Of a stretch of 38,494 nt of DNA, positions 21,797 through 30,115 are shown in pieces. A model generated the notes under the pieces. That model ran no database searches. It saw nothing but the letters and a program-made list of their open reading frames with translations, and had not been told where the DNA came from. The stretch comes from Acidisoma sp. L85. Lineage in GTDB: Bacteria > Pseudomonadota > Alphaproteobacteria > Acetobacterales > Acetobacteraceae. The stretch covers positions 25,496 through 63,989 of the forward strand of contig NZ_LMUQ01000076.1 in assembly GCF_009765865.1 (NCBI RefSeq), in the 5' to 3' direction. The translations under genes and the position numbers were made by a program. The first letter of the stretch is position 1. Every line of letters starts with the position of its first letter.

Positions 21797-22891
21797 TCAC
21801 GTTTGACTGCAGCGGCCACGCCGACAGGACCGGTCGTCGCGAGAAGAAGTACGGCCGAGGCGTCGGACCAAAGGCGCGAGAACTACGCCTAAAACCAAAT
21901 CTTTTATCATGGCTTTTGAGCCAAACGTCCAAAAGCTGGCTTCACTGTAGCCGCCCTTACGACATAGATGAACAAATGCTACAAGCCGATCAATGAGACG
22001 GGCTGAACACACTTGGGCCCGATCGCTGTATATTGGACCGAGCTCTCTCCATGCCACAGCTGCTTCGGTGGATCGCTGGCGCAGATGTTTTGGAAACGCT
22101 TCCATTTTTGATAAATGCGAGAACAGTTCGGCGTCAATCGGCGCGACTCGCGCTAAATAGCCGTAGGTTTCGGATCGATCCTCAAAACGGTAGCGCCAGC
22201 GCTCCACCATGCCGGGCTTCGTGCGCTTGCCCGTACCGACTGTGTTGCCACCATGGAGGCGATACTCAGTCAATTCGTCGTCAATATAGCATACCTTCCC
22301 CACCGCCGAAGCTATGAGAAAGAAGAACAGGTCGTGACCCATAGCTTCGTCAGGGTAGTAGTGATCCTTCATTTGGCCCCACAAAGCCGCTGCCGGAAGG
22401 AGATCGGCCCGAAAGGTTTGCGTAAAGCCGTAAGAGGACATCCAGGGCGGCAACGCCAATCGGGGAGAAATGAATGCGGACGGAGGCTCAGCATAGAGCG
22501 GCGAGATCAGGTGACGTTGACCATCAACAACGCGGGCATTGTGAAACGTCAATAACACGTCGGGATCGGCAAAGCTCCCCACCACTCGATCTAGGTTGTT
22601 TGGCAACCAAACATCGTCCTGATCACAGAAAGAGATTAAATCACCCGTGCAGAGGCGGGCGATCTTCATAAAATTGGCGCGGTACCCGAGGCGGATTGAG
22701 TTGCTATGAATGACGACAGGAAACGGTGCTTCACGGCGAAAGCACTCAAGAATCTCGATCGTACCATCTGTTGAGCCATCGTCGCCCACTATGAGTTCAG
22801 TCGGCAGGAAGTGCTGGCCCGTGAGACTGTCGAGCTGCTCTTGCAGATGGATCGCGCCATTATAGGTGGTCATGGCGATGGAGACTCTCAC
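21797..22891 (-). CDS. family 2 glycosyltransferase
   Basis: Cytosolic GT-A transferase adding a sugar from a nucleotide-sugar to a lipid-linked repeat unit. N-terminus VSIAMTTYNGAIHLQEQLDS; nucleotide-binding DDGSTDGT at 37-44; metal-binding ISFCDQDDVW at about 86-95, the DQDD variant typical of rhamnosyl- and related O-antigen/EPS transferases; LTEYRLHGGNT near 213-223. The start is GTG at 22891, overlapping the stop of an upstream frame (GTGA). The last 25 residues are Arg-rich and may be a decayed end. It belongs to the polysaccharide region that runs to the window end. Confidence 0.9.
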   Translation of the reverse strand: MRVSIAMTTYNGAIHLQEQLDSLTGQHFLPTELIVGDDGSTDGTIEILECFRREAPFPVVIHSNSIRLGYRANFMKIARLCTGDLISFCDQDDVWLPNNLDRVVGSFADPDVLLTFHNARVVDGQRHLISPLYAEPPSAFISPRLALPPWMSSYGFTQTFRADLLPAAALWGQMKDHYYPDEAMGHDLFFFLIASAVGKVCYIDDELTEYRLHGGNTVGTGKRTKPGMVERWRYRFEDRSETYGYLARVAPIDAELFSHLSKMEAFPKHLRQRSTEAAVAWRELGPIYSDRAQVCSARLIDRLVAFVHLCRKGGYSEASFWTFGSKAMIKDLVLGVVLAPLVRRLGRTSSRDDRSCRRGRCSQT

Positions 22892-23220
22892 GGCGACGCC
22901 TCTGCAATCTGATCGAGTTCAGACCTGTCCTTCGTCCCGCAGAAGGTCAGGGCTGTCATCTTGAAGTGTAGTTCCTTGGGCTCGATCTCGAAATAGCGCA
23001 GCCAATGCGAGCAATAAACAGCAGAAAGCAACGGGAAGCCAAGTCGCACACAAGAGTGATTTAGCGAACGCGACAGCCAGAGAGAACCACGGGCTTCACC
23101 CTCGCCGCCATAGCACGCAGAGCGGGGAACAGCACCCTGATCGAAACGCTGGTCCTGGGTTTCCTCATAGGAGATTTGGGCACCCACCCTTGCACTGGAA
23201 TAGTCGTATCCGAACAGCAA
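22888..23220 (-). CDS. unknown reading frame upstream of the GT2 gene
   Basis: 110-codon frame whose stop overlaps the GT2 start by four bases, an arrangement of coupled genes. The product (FEIEPKELHFKMTALTFCG near its end) is not recognised and has no start with a ribosome site. It contains, on the other strand, 22 bases shared with the RTX-like remnant. Probably the broken 3' part of a gene that once led the GT2 operon. Confidence 0.3.
   Translation of the reverse strand: MLFGYDYSSARVGAQISYEETQDQRFDQGAVPRSACYGGEGEARGSLWLSRSLNHSCVRLGFPLLSAVYCSHWLRYFEIEPKELHFKMTALTFCGTKDRSELDQIAEASP
23122..23143 (+). repeat. 22-bp fragment identical to the RTX-like remnant
   Basis: Identical to 9712-9733, which encode GNSTLI in the RTX-like remnant. 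It lies beyond the GT2 gene from the matching 24-bp piece at 21657, in inverted order relative to the 9.7-kb locus. No other gene is seen between 23221 and 23502. Confidence 0.55.
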
Positions 23221-23502
23221 AGCGCCTTCGTCAATGGCCTCAATATAAGGAACGCAGCGCTATGGGACTTTTTCCAAATAGTGGAGCGGGACTAATCCGC
23301 GTGCTTTGGGAAAAGCCTCTGAGAACGTTGCCACTTTCAATAGGAGCGACCTGTCCCGATCAACTCGCTTCTCCCCTGCGTAACTTCAATAGCCAGTCTG
23401 AGAGCCGTGCCCGAGCGGTTCAAGCGATGCCACTTTCCCCGGCGGATTAAACGGCGCCTGGCCCGAGGCTACCATCATGAGCAATAGCGCACGCAATCCG
23501 GA

Positions 23503-24849
23503 TCAGGCTGCACCCCGCCGAGCCGCTTCTTCAACCGGTGGCAAAGCGCGGCCGATCGCGTGATAGGCGAAGCCGGCGGCGCGGATCGCGGCCGGATCGA
23601 AAATGTTGCGCAGATCGACGATGACCGATCCGCGCATCAGGGCCTTTAGCCGCGCCGGCGCGACCGCGCGGAAGAGGTTCCATTCCGTCACAATGACCAA
23701 AGCATCGGCACCCGTCGCGGCCTCGATCGGATCGGTCGTGTAGATCACCTGCGGCGGCAGATGCGGCCTCGCCTGCTCCATCCCTTCCGGGTCGAAGACA
23801 TGCAACTCTGCACCATCCTCGACGAGGCGGCTGACGATGGGGATCGATGGCGCGTCACGCATGTCATCCGTCTCGGGCTTGAAGGTCAGGCCCCAGACCG
23901 CGATGCGCTTGCCACGCACCGAGCCGCCGCAGGCAAGGATGACGCGTCGCGCCATCGTGCTCTTGCGCGCGTCGTTGACGGTGACGACGGTTTCCACGAG
24001 CCGCTGCGGCGCACCCGCATCCTGGCCGATGCGTGCCATGGCGAGCGTGTCCTTCGGAAAGCAGGAACCACCGAAGCCCGGACCAGGATGCAGGAATTTC
24101 CGCCCGATCCGGCCGTCCAGCCCCATCCCGCGCGCCACGTCATGCACATCGGCGCCCACCCGTTCGCAAAGATCGGCAACTTCGTTGATGAAGGTCACCT
24201 TCATCGCGAGGAAGGAGTTAGCGGCGTATTTCGTGAGCTCCGCCGTTTCGATCGAGGTCACAATGATCGGCGTCTCGATCAGGAAGAGTGGACGATAGAG
24301 GCTGCGCAGGATGTCCGCCGCACGGTCGCTCTCCACGCCGATGACCACACGGTCCGGCCGCATGAAGTCCCCAATCGCATTGCCCTCGCGCAGGAATTCC
24401 GGATTGGAGGCAACGTCGAAGTCAAGATCGGGGCGCGTCTCGCGCACGATCTCGGCGACGCGCCGGCCGGTCCCGACCGGAACGGTCGATTTCGTTACAA
24501 TGACGGCGTAATTCTTGAGCTTGCGTGCAACCTGCTGGGCAGCCTGATAGACATAGGTAAGGTCGGCATGGCCGTCGCCGCGCCGGGTCGGTGTGCCCAC
24601 CGCGATGAAGACGACCTCCGCATCGGCAAGGCCTTCATCCATGTCGCCGGTAAAGGAGAGGCGTCCGGCAGCGACATTCTCTGAGACCAGCCGGTCGAGC
24701 CCCGGCTCGAAGATCGGGATACGGCCTTCCCTCAGCGCGCCGAGCTTGCGCTCATCGGCCTCGACAATGGTGACCTCCATGCCAAATTCCGCGAAGCATG
24801 CGCCGGACACCAGTCCTACATAGCCGCCGCCGATCATAGTAACACGCAA
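23503..24849 (-). CDS. ugd: UDP-glucose 6-dehydrogenase
   Basis: Cytosolic NAD-dependent enzyme oxidising UDP-glucose twice to UDP-glucuronate, the acidic sugar donor for exopolysaccharide. 448 residues, normal length. Rossmann motif GGGYVGL at 7-13; STVPVGTG at 121-128; SNPEFLREG at 148-156; Lys in the FLAMKVTFINE helix near 217; catalytic Cys263 in GFGGSCFPKD; second nucleotide domain with VWGLTFKPETDD near 320-330. The start is TTG at 24849, supported by GAGGAG 7-8 bases upstream; the next ATG would cut into the first strand. Its presence implies glucuronate in the polymer made by the neighbouring genes. Confidence 0.96.
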   Translation of the reverse strand: MRVTMIGGGYVGLVSGACFAEFGMEVTIVEADERKLGALREGRIPIFEPGLDRLVSENVAAGRLSFTGDMDEGLADAEVVFIAVGTPTRRGDGHADLTYVYQAAQQVARKLKNYAVIVTKSTVPVGTGRRVAEIVRETRPDLDFDVASNPEFLREGNAIGDFMRPDRVVIGVESDRAADILRSLYRPLFLIETPIIVTSIETAELTKYAANSFLAMKVTFINEVADLCERVGADVHDVARGMGLDGRIGRKFLHPGPGFGGSCFPKDTLAMARIGQDAGAPQRLVETVVTVNDARKSTMARRVILACGGSVRGKRIAVWGLTFKPETDDMRDAPSIPIVSRLVEDGAELHVFDPEGMEQARPHLPPQVIYTTDPIEAATGADALVIVTEWNLFRAVAPARLKALMRGSVIVDLRNIFDPAAIRAAGFAYHAIGRALPPVEEAARRGAA

Positions 24850-25426
24850 GCGCCTGCTCCTCTAGCTGTGGCAGGTCTCGCATTAACACATCGGGCTAGG
24901 CCGCGAAATTGGTGGCTCGATAGAATGCTTAGCGCCGCCGAACCCTCGCAGCCGATCTCGCCGATCCGAATGGTGTCCGTGTGGGACGTCAGATGAGTTT
25001 GCTTACCGCGCGCGAAGCTGCGGCGGCCGCTTGTTCAGCTTGCTTATGCGCAGGACGCATCCGAGCCGCGAAGTCTGTGGTACAACCGACTTCCTAGCTA
25101 GCTGCCATCAAAGGGGCAACCAGCGTGAGCCAGCTCTCTCGTCTCCGGTATCTAAATCCTGAGATCCGGCCCTTCGGCCGACGCGCATGCCGCAAGTGAG
25201 GCCGTGGCCAAGGAACGTGACGCTGCGGTGTTAGAGCGCGCCGTTAAGCCACCCCTTAATGTCGATACCGGTCGGCTTTGTCAGTTCGGAGGCATAGATC
25301 TGGGTCTTGCTGACCTAAACCAACACGCTCGCGTGATTTAGCGTCACCGCCCGAGAAAATCCTTCTTTCCGCCCAAGTCGGCTGGTTAAGCCTTCCATCT
25401 TCTTCCGCATAGGAGGCTTCACGCCG
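24850..25426. other. divergent intergenic region, 577 bp
   Basis: Lies between ugd (leftward) and the diguanylate cyclase gene (rightward), so it should hold both promoters. I see no gene, no strong repeat and no obvious operator. An AGGAGG at about 25412-25417 is the ribosome site of the cyclase gene. Confidence 0.4.
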
Positions 25427-26392
25427 ATGCTAAGAATTGTCGTCGTGGCGCAGTTTCTTATTGGGCTGGTACTGCATCTGGGGTCTCTCCGCGAGATGAC
25501 CAGGAATATATCTGACCTCAAGAGGGGACCGTTGCGTTTCAGATGGAACGTTCTACGCGCAATCGTCGTGCTTCTGGCAATCTCCTACATGGGCTATATC
25601 GCCCAGCTTTTAGCGGAGGGGGAGGAGCAGGCGGGTATCAAAGAAGACTTTCTTGTTGGAACAGCTGCCGTGCTCGTTAGCTTGTTTGTGTACGGTGTTG
25701 CAGATTTATCCTTTCAAACAGTTAGAGATTTTCGAGATATCTCCAGGTTTAAGAAACTTGCTCATCAGGACCAGCTAACAGGCGTTTTCAATCGGCGCTA
25801 TTTTGATCTCACTCTTGAGGAAGCCGTTAAAATTGCGCTCTGTAAGAAAGAGCCTTTGTCCCTTATGGCCGTGGACATAGACCATTTCAAATCAGTCAAC
25901 GACGAGTATGGCCATCTTTCAGGCGACACAGTCCTCCGCTCCGTATGCGGCGCTATAATGCGACAATGTAGACATACCGACATCGTTGCCCGCTACGGCG
26001 GAGACGAGCTCATGATCATCGTTTCGGGTGACGGCCCCACGGCTGTCACACTCGCGGAGCGCGTGAAGGCGATGGTTGAGAACCTTGAGATCGAGTTGGC
26101 AACACACGCTACGCTTCGCGTTACCGTCAGCATAGGCCTTGCGACAATAGCCTTCGGCGATAGCCCGGATACCTTGTTCACTCGTGCCGATGCGGCTCTG
26201 TACGAAGCGAAGCGTCTTGGGCGAAATCGAATCGAAGTCGTCGCAAATAGCCGCGAGAGCCAGTTCTCGATGAGCCGTGATGACAGTGAGATAACGGAAC
26301 TGTCGGTGCGGCGGCAAACCCTAACGGGTGAAAAGGGCCTCATCCTCCACCAACAGCCCGTCGAAGATGACGCATTCACCCTGATGCTCTAA
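25427..26392 (+). CDS. membrane-bound diguanylate cyclase (GGDEF domain)
   Basis: Makes c-di-GMP from two GTP. 321 residues: three hydrophobic spans (about 3-20, 43-62, 77-98) with no extracytoplasmic sensor domain, then a GGDEF domain from about 112 to 275. DQLTGVFNRRYFD opens the domain; Asp150 in MAVDIDHFK binds metal; the signature loop is GGDEL at 191-195 instead of GGDEF; the inhibitory site RHTD at 182-185 is intact; ADAALYEAKRLGRNR closes it. The Leu in place of Phe is unusual but the catalytic Asp-Glu is kept, so activity is likely. c-di-GMP commonly drives exopolysaccharide synthesis, fitting the neighbourhood. Confidence 0.92.
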   Translation: MLRIVVVAQFLIGLVLHLGSLREMTRNISDLKRGPLRFRWNVLRAIVVLLAISYMGYIAQLLAEGEEQAGIKEDFLVGTAAVLVSLFVYGVADLSFQTVRDFRDISRFKKLAHQDQLTGVFNRRYFDLTLEEAVKIALCKKEPLSLMAVDIDHFKSVNDEYGHLSGDTVLRSVCGAIMRQCRHTDIVARYGGDELMIIVSGDGPTAVTLAERVKAMVENLEIELATHATLRVTVSIGLATIAFGDSPDTLFTRADAALYEAKRLGRNRIEVVANSRESQFSMSRDDSEITELSVRRQTLTGEKGLILHQQPVEDDAFTLML

Positions 26393-26424
26393 ACTGCGGG
26401 ATAGAAGAGAAGTGGGGTGTTTCC

Positions 26425-27261
26425 ATGGCTGACGTCGCAGGGGCTGCGACAGCTGCGATTTGTCGAATTGATGCCGTTCCAATGATCCTCAATGTGATTT
26501 GTCGCACGACTGGCATGGGCTTCGCGGCAGTGGCCAGAGTCACCGACGATCAATGGATCGCGTGCAATCTGCTCGACAAGATCAACTTTGGCCTTAAACC
26601 GGGTGAAGAGCTAAAGATCGAGACAACCATTTGCAGCGAAATCCAGCGAGACGGTGCAGCGGTTGTCATCGATCACGTCGACCTAGACCCGCGATACAGT
26701 CAACACCACACACCTAAGCTTTATGGCTTTCAAAGCTATATATCGGTGCCGACCATCAGGGCCGATGGCTCAATGTTCGGTACCCTCTGCGCAATCGATC
26801 CGCGGCCTCGGCAACTGAAGGCACCTGCGACAGAAGCGATGTTCAAGGCGTTCGCCGACTTGATCGCCAGCCACCTGGATGCGCAGGATTATAGCGACGC
26901 TCGTGACAAGGAGCTGATCGACCAACGCCAGGACGCCGAATTGCGGGAGCAATTCATTGCAGTGCTCGGCCACGATCTCCGCAATCCAGTTGCCGCGATC
27001 GATGGCGGAATTAGGCTGCTGACCAAACGACCGCTCGACGACAAAGCTGTCGGCATAATTAAGCTGATACAGGGCAGCGTGACACGGATGGGCGGACTTA
27101 TCGACAGTGTCCTCGATTTCGCTCGCGGGCGTCTGGGTGGTGGCATCGCTCTGCAGCAGATCTCGAGCGACTTGCTCGTGCCGTTGCTTGACCTAATCGT
27201 TGCGGAGCTGAGAGCGGCATGGCCTGACTGTTCCCTATGGTCGTCCCAATCGCCCCATTAG
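26425..27261 (+). CDS. GAF-domain sensor histidine kinase, truncated
   Basis: Soluble sensor: a GAF domain at about 15-150 (SEIQRDGAAVVIDHVDLDPR, YISVPTIRADGSMFGTLCAI) and a HisKA dimerisation helix pair with His183 in FIAVLGHDLRNPVAAIDGG. The protein then ends at residue 278 inside the linker to the ATPase domain (LIVAELRAAWPDCSL), where full-length relatives continue for another 120 residues. No N, G1 or G2 box exists downstream in any frame I read. It could not phosphorylate itself. A broken gene, or a decoy partner, follows the cyclase gene by 32 bases. Confidence 0.82.
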   Translation: MADVAGAATAAICRIDAVPMILNVICRTTGMGFAAVARVTDDQWIACNLLDKINFGLKPGEELKIETTICSEIQRDGAAVVIDHVDLDPRYSQHHTPKLYGFQSYISVPTIRADGSMFGTLCAIDPRPRQLKAPATEAMFKAFADLIASHLDAQDYSDARDKELIDQRQDAELREQFIAVLGHDLRNPVAAIDGGIRLLTKRPLDDKAVGIIKLIQGSVTRMGGLIDSVLDFARGRLGGGIALQQISSDLLVPLLDLIVAELRAAWPDCSLWSSQSPH

Positions 27262-27666
27262 ACGTTGCGCCCGCAACCGCAGCCTTTGCTGTGTCCGGAG
27301 CAGCGATCTGATGTTGCCGCACCCCGCGCCCAATGACAGCGGCGGTCACGTTATCGAGGTGAGTAGAACAGGTTTGGATTAATCGAGCCGAGGGTCGAAC
27401 CCTTAGCCTCTCCAGCGCGGCTGACGTGAGTAGTCGCACCAAGATGGCTGCGAGTATCGATATGCCCTCGAGGCTCAGGACAGGCGGTAAGGCAAAAAAA
27501 AGTCATCGTAAATAGTTACGCTCCTCTTGCCCTCTGCAGGAGTCGCGCTTGTTCACAAAAGCGCCGGATGCACGATCTCTGCCAGCCGCAAACTCAGCGC
27601 GATACCGAAGGGCTGGCGAGCGCGGGGACCGCTCAACCGAGCGGGGGCCGCTTCCATCACTTTCGG
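27262..27666. other. non-coding stretch after the truncated kinase
   Basis: No recognisable gene. One frame (PMVVPIAPLDVAPATAAFAV) looks protein-like for 25 codons but has no start. A run of eight A at about 27496-27503 is the most A-rich point. This is presumably where foreign DNA or a deletion replaced the kinase ATPase domain. Confidence 0.35.
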
Positions 27667-27855
27667 CTAGCATGCAGCCAAGTCACCTGGGATGGCGTCT
27701 GGTGGCGTCCAACCGGCGATAGTCCGAGTGTGTAGCCGGGCGGTTGCATTGTCGCGTATCAGCGGGAACTGCCCACGCACGTCAATGGCGGCCGACAGCT
27801 CACCCTCTTGATAGAAGAGGTCCCGGATCGCAGCCTTGCGGTCCAGCGCAGTCAC
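27667..27855 (-). CDS. hypothetical protein, 62 aa
   Basis: From GTG 27855: MTALDRKAAIRDLFYQEGEL, then VRGQFPLIRDNATARLHTRT and a short Pro-rich end. MTALDRKAAI is also the way some short alphaproteobacterial GIY-YIG proteins begin, but the GIY-YIG motif is not present here. No ribosome site was found. Possibly a remnant. Confidence 0.33.
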   Translation of the reverse strand: MTALDRKAAIRDLFYQEGELSAAIDVRGQFPLIRDNATARLHTRTIAGWTPPDAIPGDLAAC

Positions 27856-27928
27856 GAGCGGGACCCGGGCAGCCCCGTTGACGCCCTTGTGGCTTGGCCG
27901 TCCGGTTTTCCTCCGCTAGGGCCACCGC

Positions 27929-28126
27929 ATGGATGCGAAAAAGCTGCGGATGGAGCTTGCCGAGCTGGAGTGGTCGCTTGAACAGTGGACCACGGGCAAT
28001 CTGACGACGATCGAAACAGGCAAGAAAATCACCCGCAGCACTGTCGCGGTGTGGCGCCACCGAATAAGGGATATCAAGCGCGAGCTAGCCTCCAATTCCT
28101 ATGGCTCAGCTCGGCCTAGCCTCTGA
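27929..28126 (+). CDS. hypothetical helical protein, 65 aa
   Basis: Soluble, helical and charged (MDAKKLRMELAELEWSLEQW, then a Thr/Lys-rich linker and VAVWRHRIRDIKRELAS). AGGG lies 6 bases before the ATG. No family recognised; the two basic helices could bind nucleic acid, but that is only an impression. Confidence 0.45.
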   Translation: MDAKKLRMELAELEWSLEQWTTGNLTTIETGKKITRSTVAVWRHRIRDIKRELASNSYGSARPSL

Positions 28127-28252
28127 GTTCGCTACCCCGGACCGTCTTGCCGCCGATATCCATCACTGACCACACAATCGAACAATCGAAGGCCGCCGGC
28201 CTGAATTGCAGACGAAGCACAGCTCTGGCCAACACAGATCACGTCAAGGCGG

Positions 28253-28606
28253 ATGACGAAGCGCATCGTAGAAGTAGAGGCCGGTGAGATCGAGATTGAG
28301 ACTGTAGGACAAGATCGTGCTGGAGACCCAGTCAACTTTGACGATGTGGCGATGACCGTGGGGCAGGCCCGGCTGCTTGCGGCGGCGAGTGAGGCTGAGG
28401 CTAGCTTTGCGGGGGTCGGCGTGTCCGCCGAAGTAAATTCCTCACTTTTGCCGGTTAAGGCCGGGGTGTGCATGGCCATTTTGGGCGGCCGACGCTTTTG
28501 TTATCGCCACAGTCGGCGAAGCCTTGACATGCACGCCCGTATTGCGCTGGGCAAGAGGTCCGAGAGATGTTCTCGCAAACCAATCGGTTTAGGTGCTTCG
28601 ATATAA
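28253..28606 (+). CDS. hypothetical protein, C-terminus probably chimeric
   Basis: AAGGCGG precedes the ATG at 28253. The first 80 residues look real (VEVEAGEIEIETVGQDRAGD, FDDVAMTVGQARLLAAASEA), a strand-rich acidic start. After about residue 82 the composition turns basic and Arg-rich where the frame runs over the 3' end of the convergent glycosyltransferase gene. The overlap of 106 bases suggests the original gene was cut and now reads into its neighbour. Confidence 0.4.
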   Translation: MTKRIVEVEAGEIEIETVGQDRAGDPVNFDDVAMTVGQARLLAAASEAEASFAGVGVSAEVNSSLLPVKAGVCMAILGGRRFCYRHSRRSLDMHARIALGKRSERCSRKPIGLGASI

Positions 28607-29691
28607 GACACTACAGGCAATTGACTTATCTCAATATTACTGCTTCTGCGATATTGTTCTATTATATGAAAAAAGGCGGAGACAACCGTCGTTGTGGAGC
28701 CTGCCCTGAGCAACGATAGAATGACACCAGAGTTCTGAACGAACTTAGAATCCGCAACCGGATCTAACGCTTTTAAGATCCTATCCAGCTCCTCAGCAGA
28801 AGAGAACAGGAATTTTTGCAATCCATGACGCTCAAATATTTCACGGTAATTCGGCGTGTCAGAGACAATGGGAATCAGTCCCGCTAGCAGGGCAGTTATA
28901 ACTTTATTCGGTGATTTGATGTGGGAATTGAGTTTCAAGTCGAGCGAGAAGTGGCTAAGGATCGCGTAGTCGAACTTCTTAGCATGCAGCCTAAACGTCG
29001 CGTTGTCGTAAGGAATCGTTGGCACTTTAAGCTGATTGCCGTTTGCTGCATAAAAGCCCTCTTGGTCAACGATGACGACGAAGTCGTCAATGCACCGATC
29101 GGCGACATTCTTTAAGATTACCGGAGTCAGTGACGCCATGCTTTTGGAAAAGCTCTCCGAATAGCCGAACCAGAGTGCTCGTTTGCCGGTCTTACGTGGA
29201 AACACCTGTGGGTGTTCGTCACCTGCCTCGAGTGTAATTGGATCAATGCATTCAGGGAGCACGTAGACCGGTTTGTATACCCCATTCGCGAGAACTTTGC
29301 GATGAATCTCCGTGGGCATCATGTATAAATCTACGATATCATGCAAATCTGTATAGCGCGAATAAGTGTAAATATCGGAGCCAAGGCAAACGACAAGTGG
29401 ATCCTCGGACCTCCGCTGCATTAGGCGTATCGTTTGAACAGCAGCTACATCATTATAGTGGAATATCAAACAAGAGGGCCGGTCTACTACTAGTCTCGTT
29501 GTGGCGTTGGGCACATGCAGAGTAACCTGTAGGCCGTCAACGCCACGAAGACCACTCAAAAGAGGGTCAGACTGTAGTCTCACCAGTGCATCATCGTCCT
29601 TCTTAGACCTGACAATGATGAACGCCTCAAATCCAAGTGATGAACGCGAAGCTCCCGAATGAGCCGCATTTAAGGCGGCGTTCTTGTTCAA
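28501..29691 (-). CDS. glycosyltransferase, GT-B-like
   Basis: 396 residues, cytosolic. I read it as a GT-B transferase: an N-terminal half with LVVCLGSDIYTYSRYTDLHD and VYVLPECIDPI, and a C-terminal half with KRALWFGYSESFSKS and HIKSPNKVITALLAGLIPIV then SDTPNYREIF, the donor-binding helix region. No signal or spans. The start is TTG at 29691 with AAGGAGA 7 bases upstream, a strong combination; no ATG lies nearby. Local GC is lower than in the flanking EPS operon, which hints at acquisition. The sugar is unknown. Confidence 0.74.
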   Translation of the reverse strand: MNKNAALNAAHSGASRSSLGFEAFIIVRSKKDDDALVRLQSDPLLSGLRGVDGLQVTLHVPNATTRLVVDRPSCLIFHYNDVAAVQTIRLMQRRSEDPLVVCLGSDIYTYSRYTDLHDIVDLYMMPTEIHRKVLANGVYKPVYVLPECIDPITLEAGDEHPQVFPRKTGKRALWFGYSESFSKSMASLTPVILKNVADRCIDDFVVIVDQEGFYAANGNQLKVPTIPYDNATFRLHAKKFDYAILSHFSLDLKLNSHIKSPNKVITALLAGLIPIVSDTPNYREIFERHGLQKFLFSSAEELDRILKALDPVADSKFVQNSGVILSLLRAGSTTTVVSAFFHIIEQYRRSSNIEISQLPVVSYIEAPKPIGLREHLSDLLPSAIRACMSRLRRLWR

Positions 29692-30115
29692 ACTAAATCT
29701 CCTTACTAAGGAAGCAAGCTAAATCCGGTGCAACAAAAGCGAGCATTGGATACCCGTAGAGAGCCTGGAAAGCAACAGTGTGGGCGAGGCTTCGTCTAAC
29801 TCGCGGATATTTTAAATTGGCAACCTGATCGTGAATGTCGCTAGCATATTTTCTGCAGCGCTATACTGGATGCACGATCATAGCACAGCCTGCTTACTGG
29901 TCGGCAAAAGAAACGCACAAATACATAGGCAACTCGACGAGCAATAGTCTCTTCAAACAGCAAATAGCATGCACAGGCACTTTGATTCCGATCCAATGTG
30001 GATCACATTCCGATTTGCTCAACGTGGGCTGGTGATTCTCGTCTAAGCCTTACCGACAGTAAGGCCTCTTCACGCTCTGGTACAGGATGGCCGGCGAAGG
30101 CAGAGTCTGTCGAAG
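29692..30115. other. intergenic region, no gene seen
   Basis: AT-richer than the window average. No gene, tRNA or strong repeat recognised. It must hold the promoter of the leftward GT-B-like gene and the 3' end of the GT14 transcript. Confidence 0.35.

Noticed and set aside
23403-23430. GTGCCCGAGCGGTTCAAG resembles the 5' end of a tRNA-Ser.
   Set aside because: The remainder cannot be folded into anticodon and T arms, and no TTCGA-type T loop follows within 90 bases.
23761-24684. A 307-codon plus-strand open frame inside ugd.
   Set aside because: It is a shadow of the well-supported ugd gene; its product is biased in composition and has no recognisable domain.
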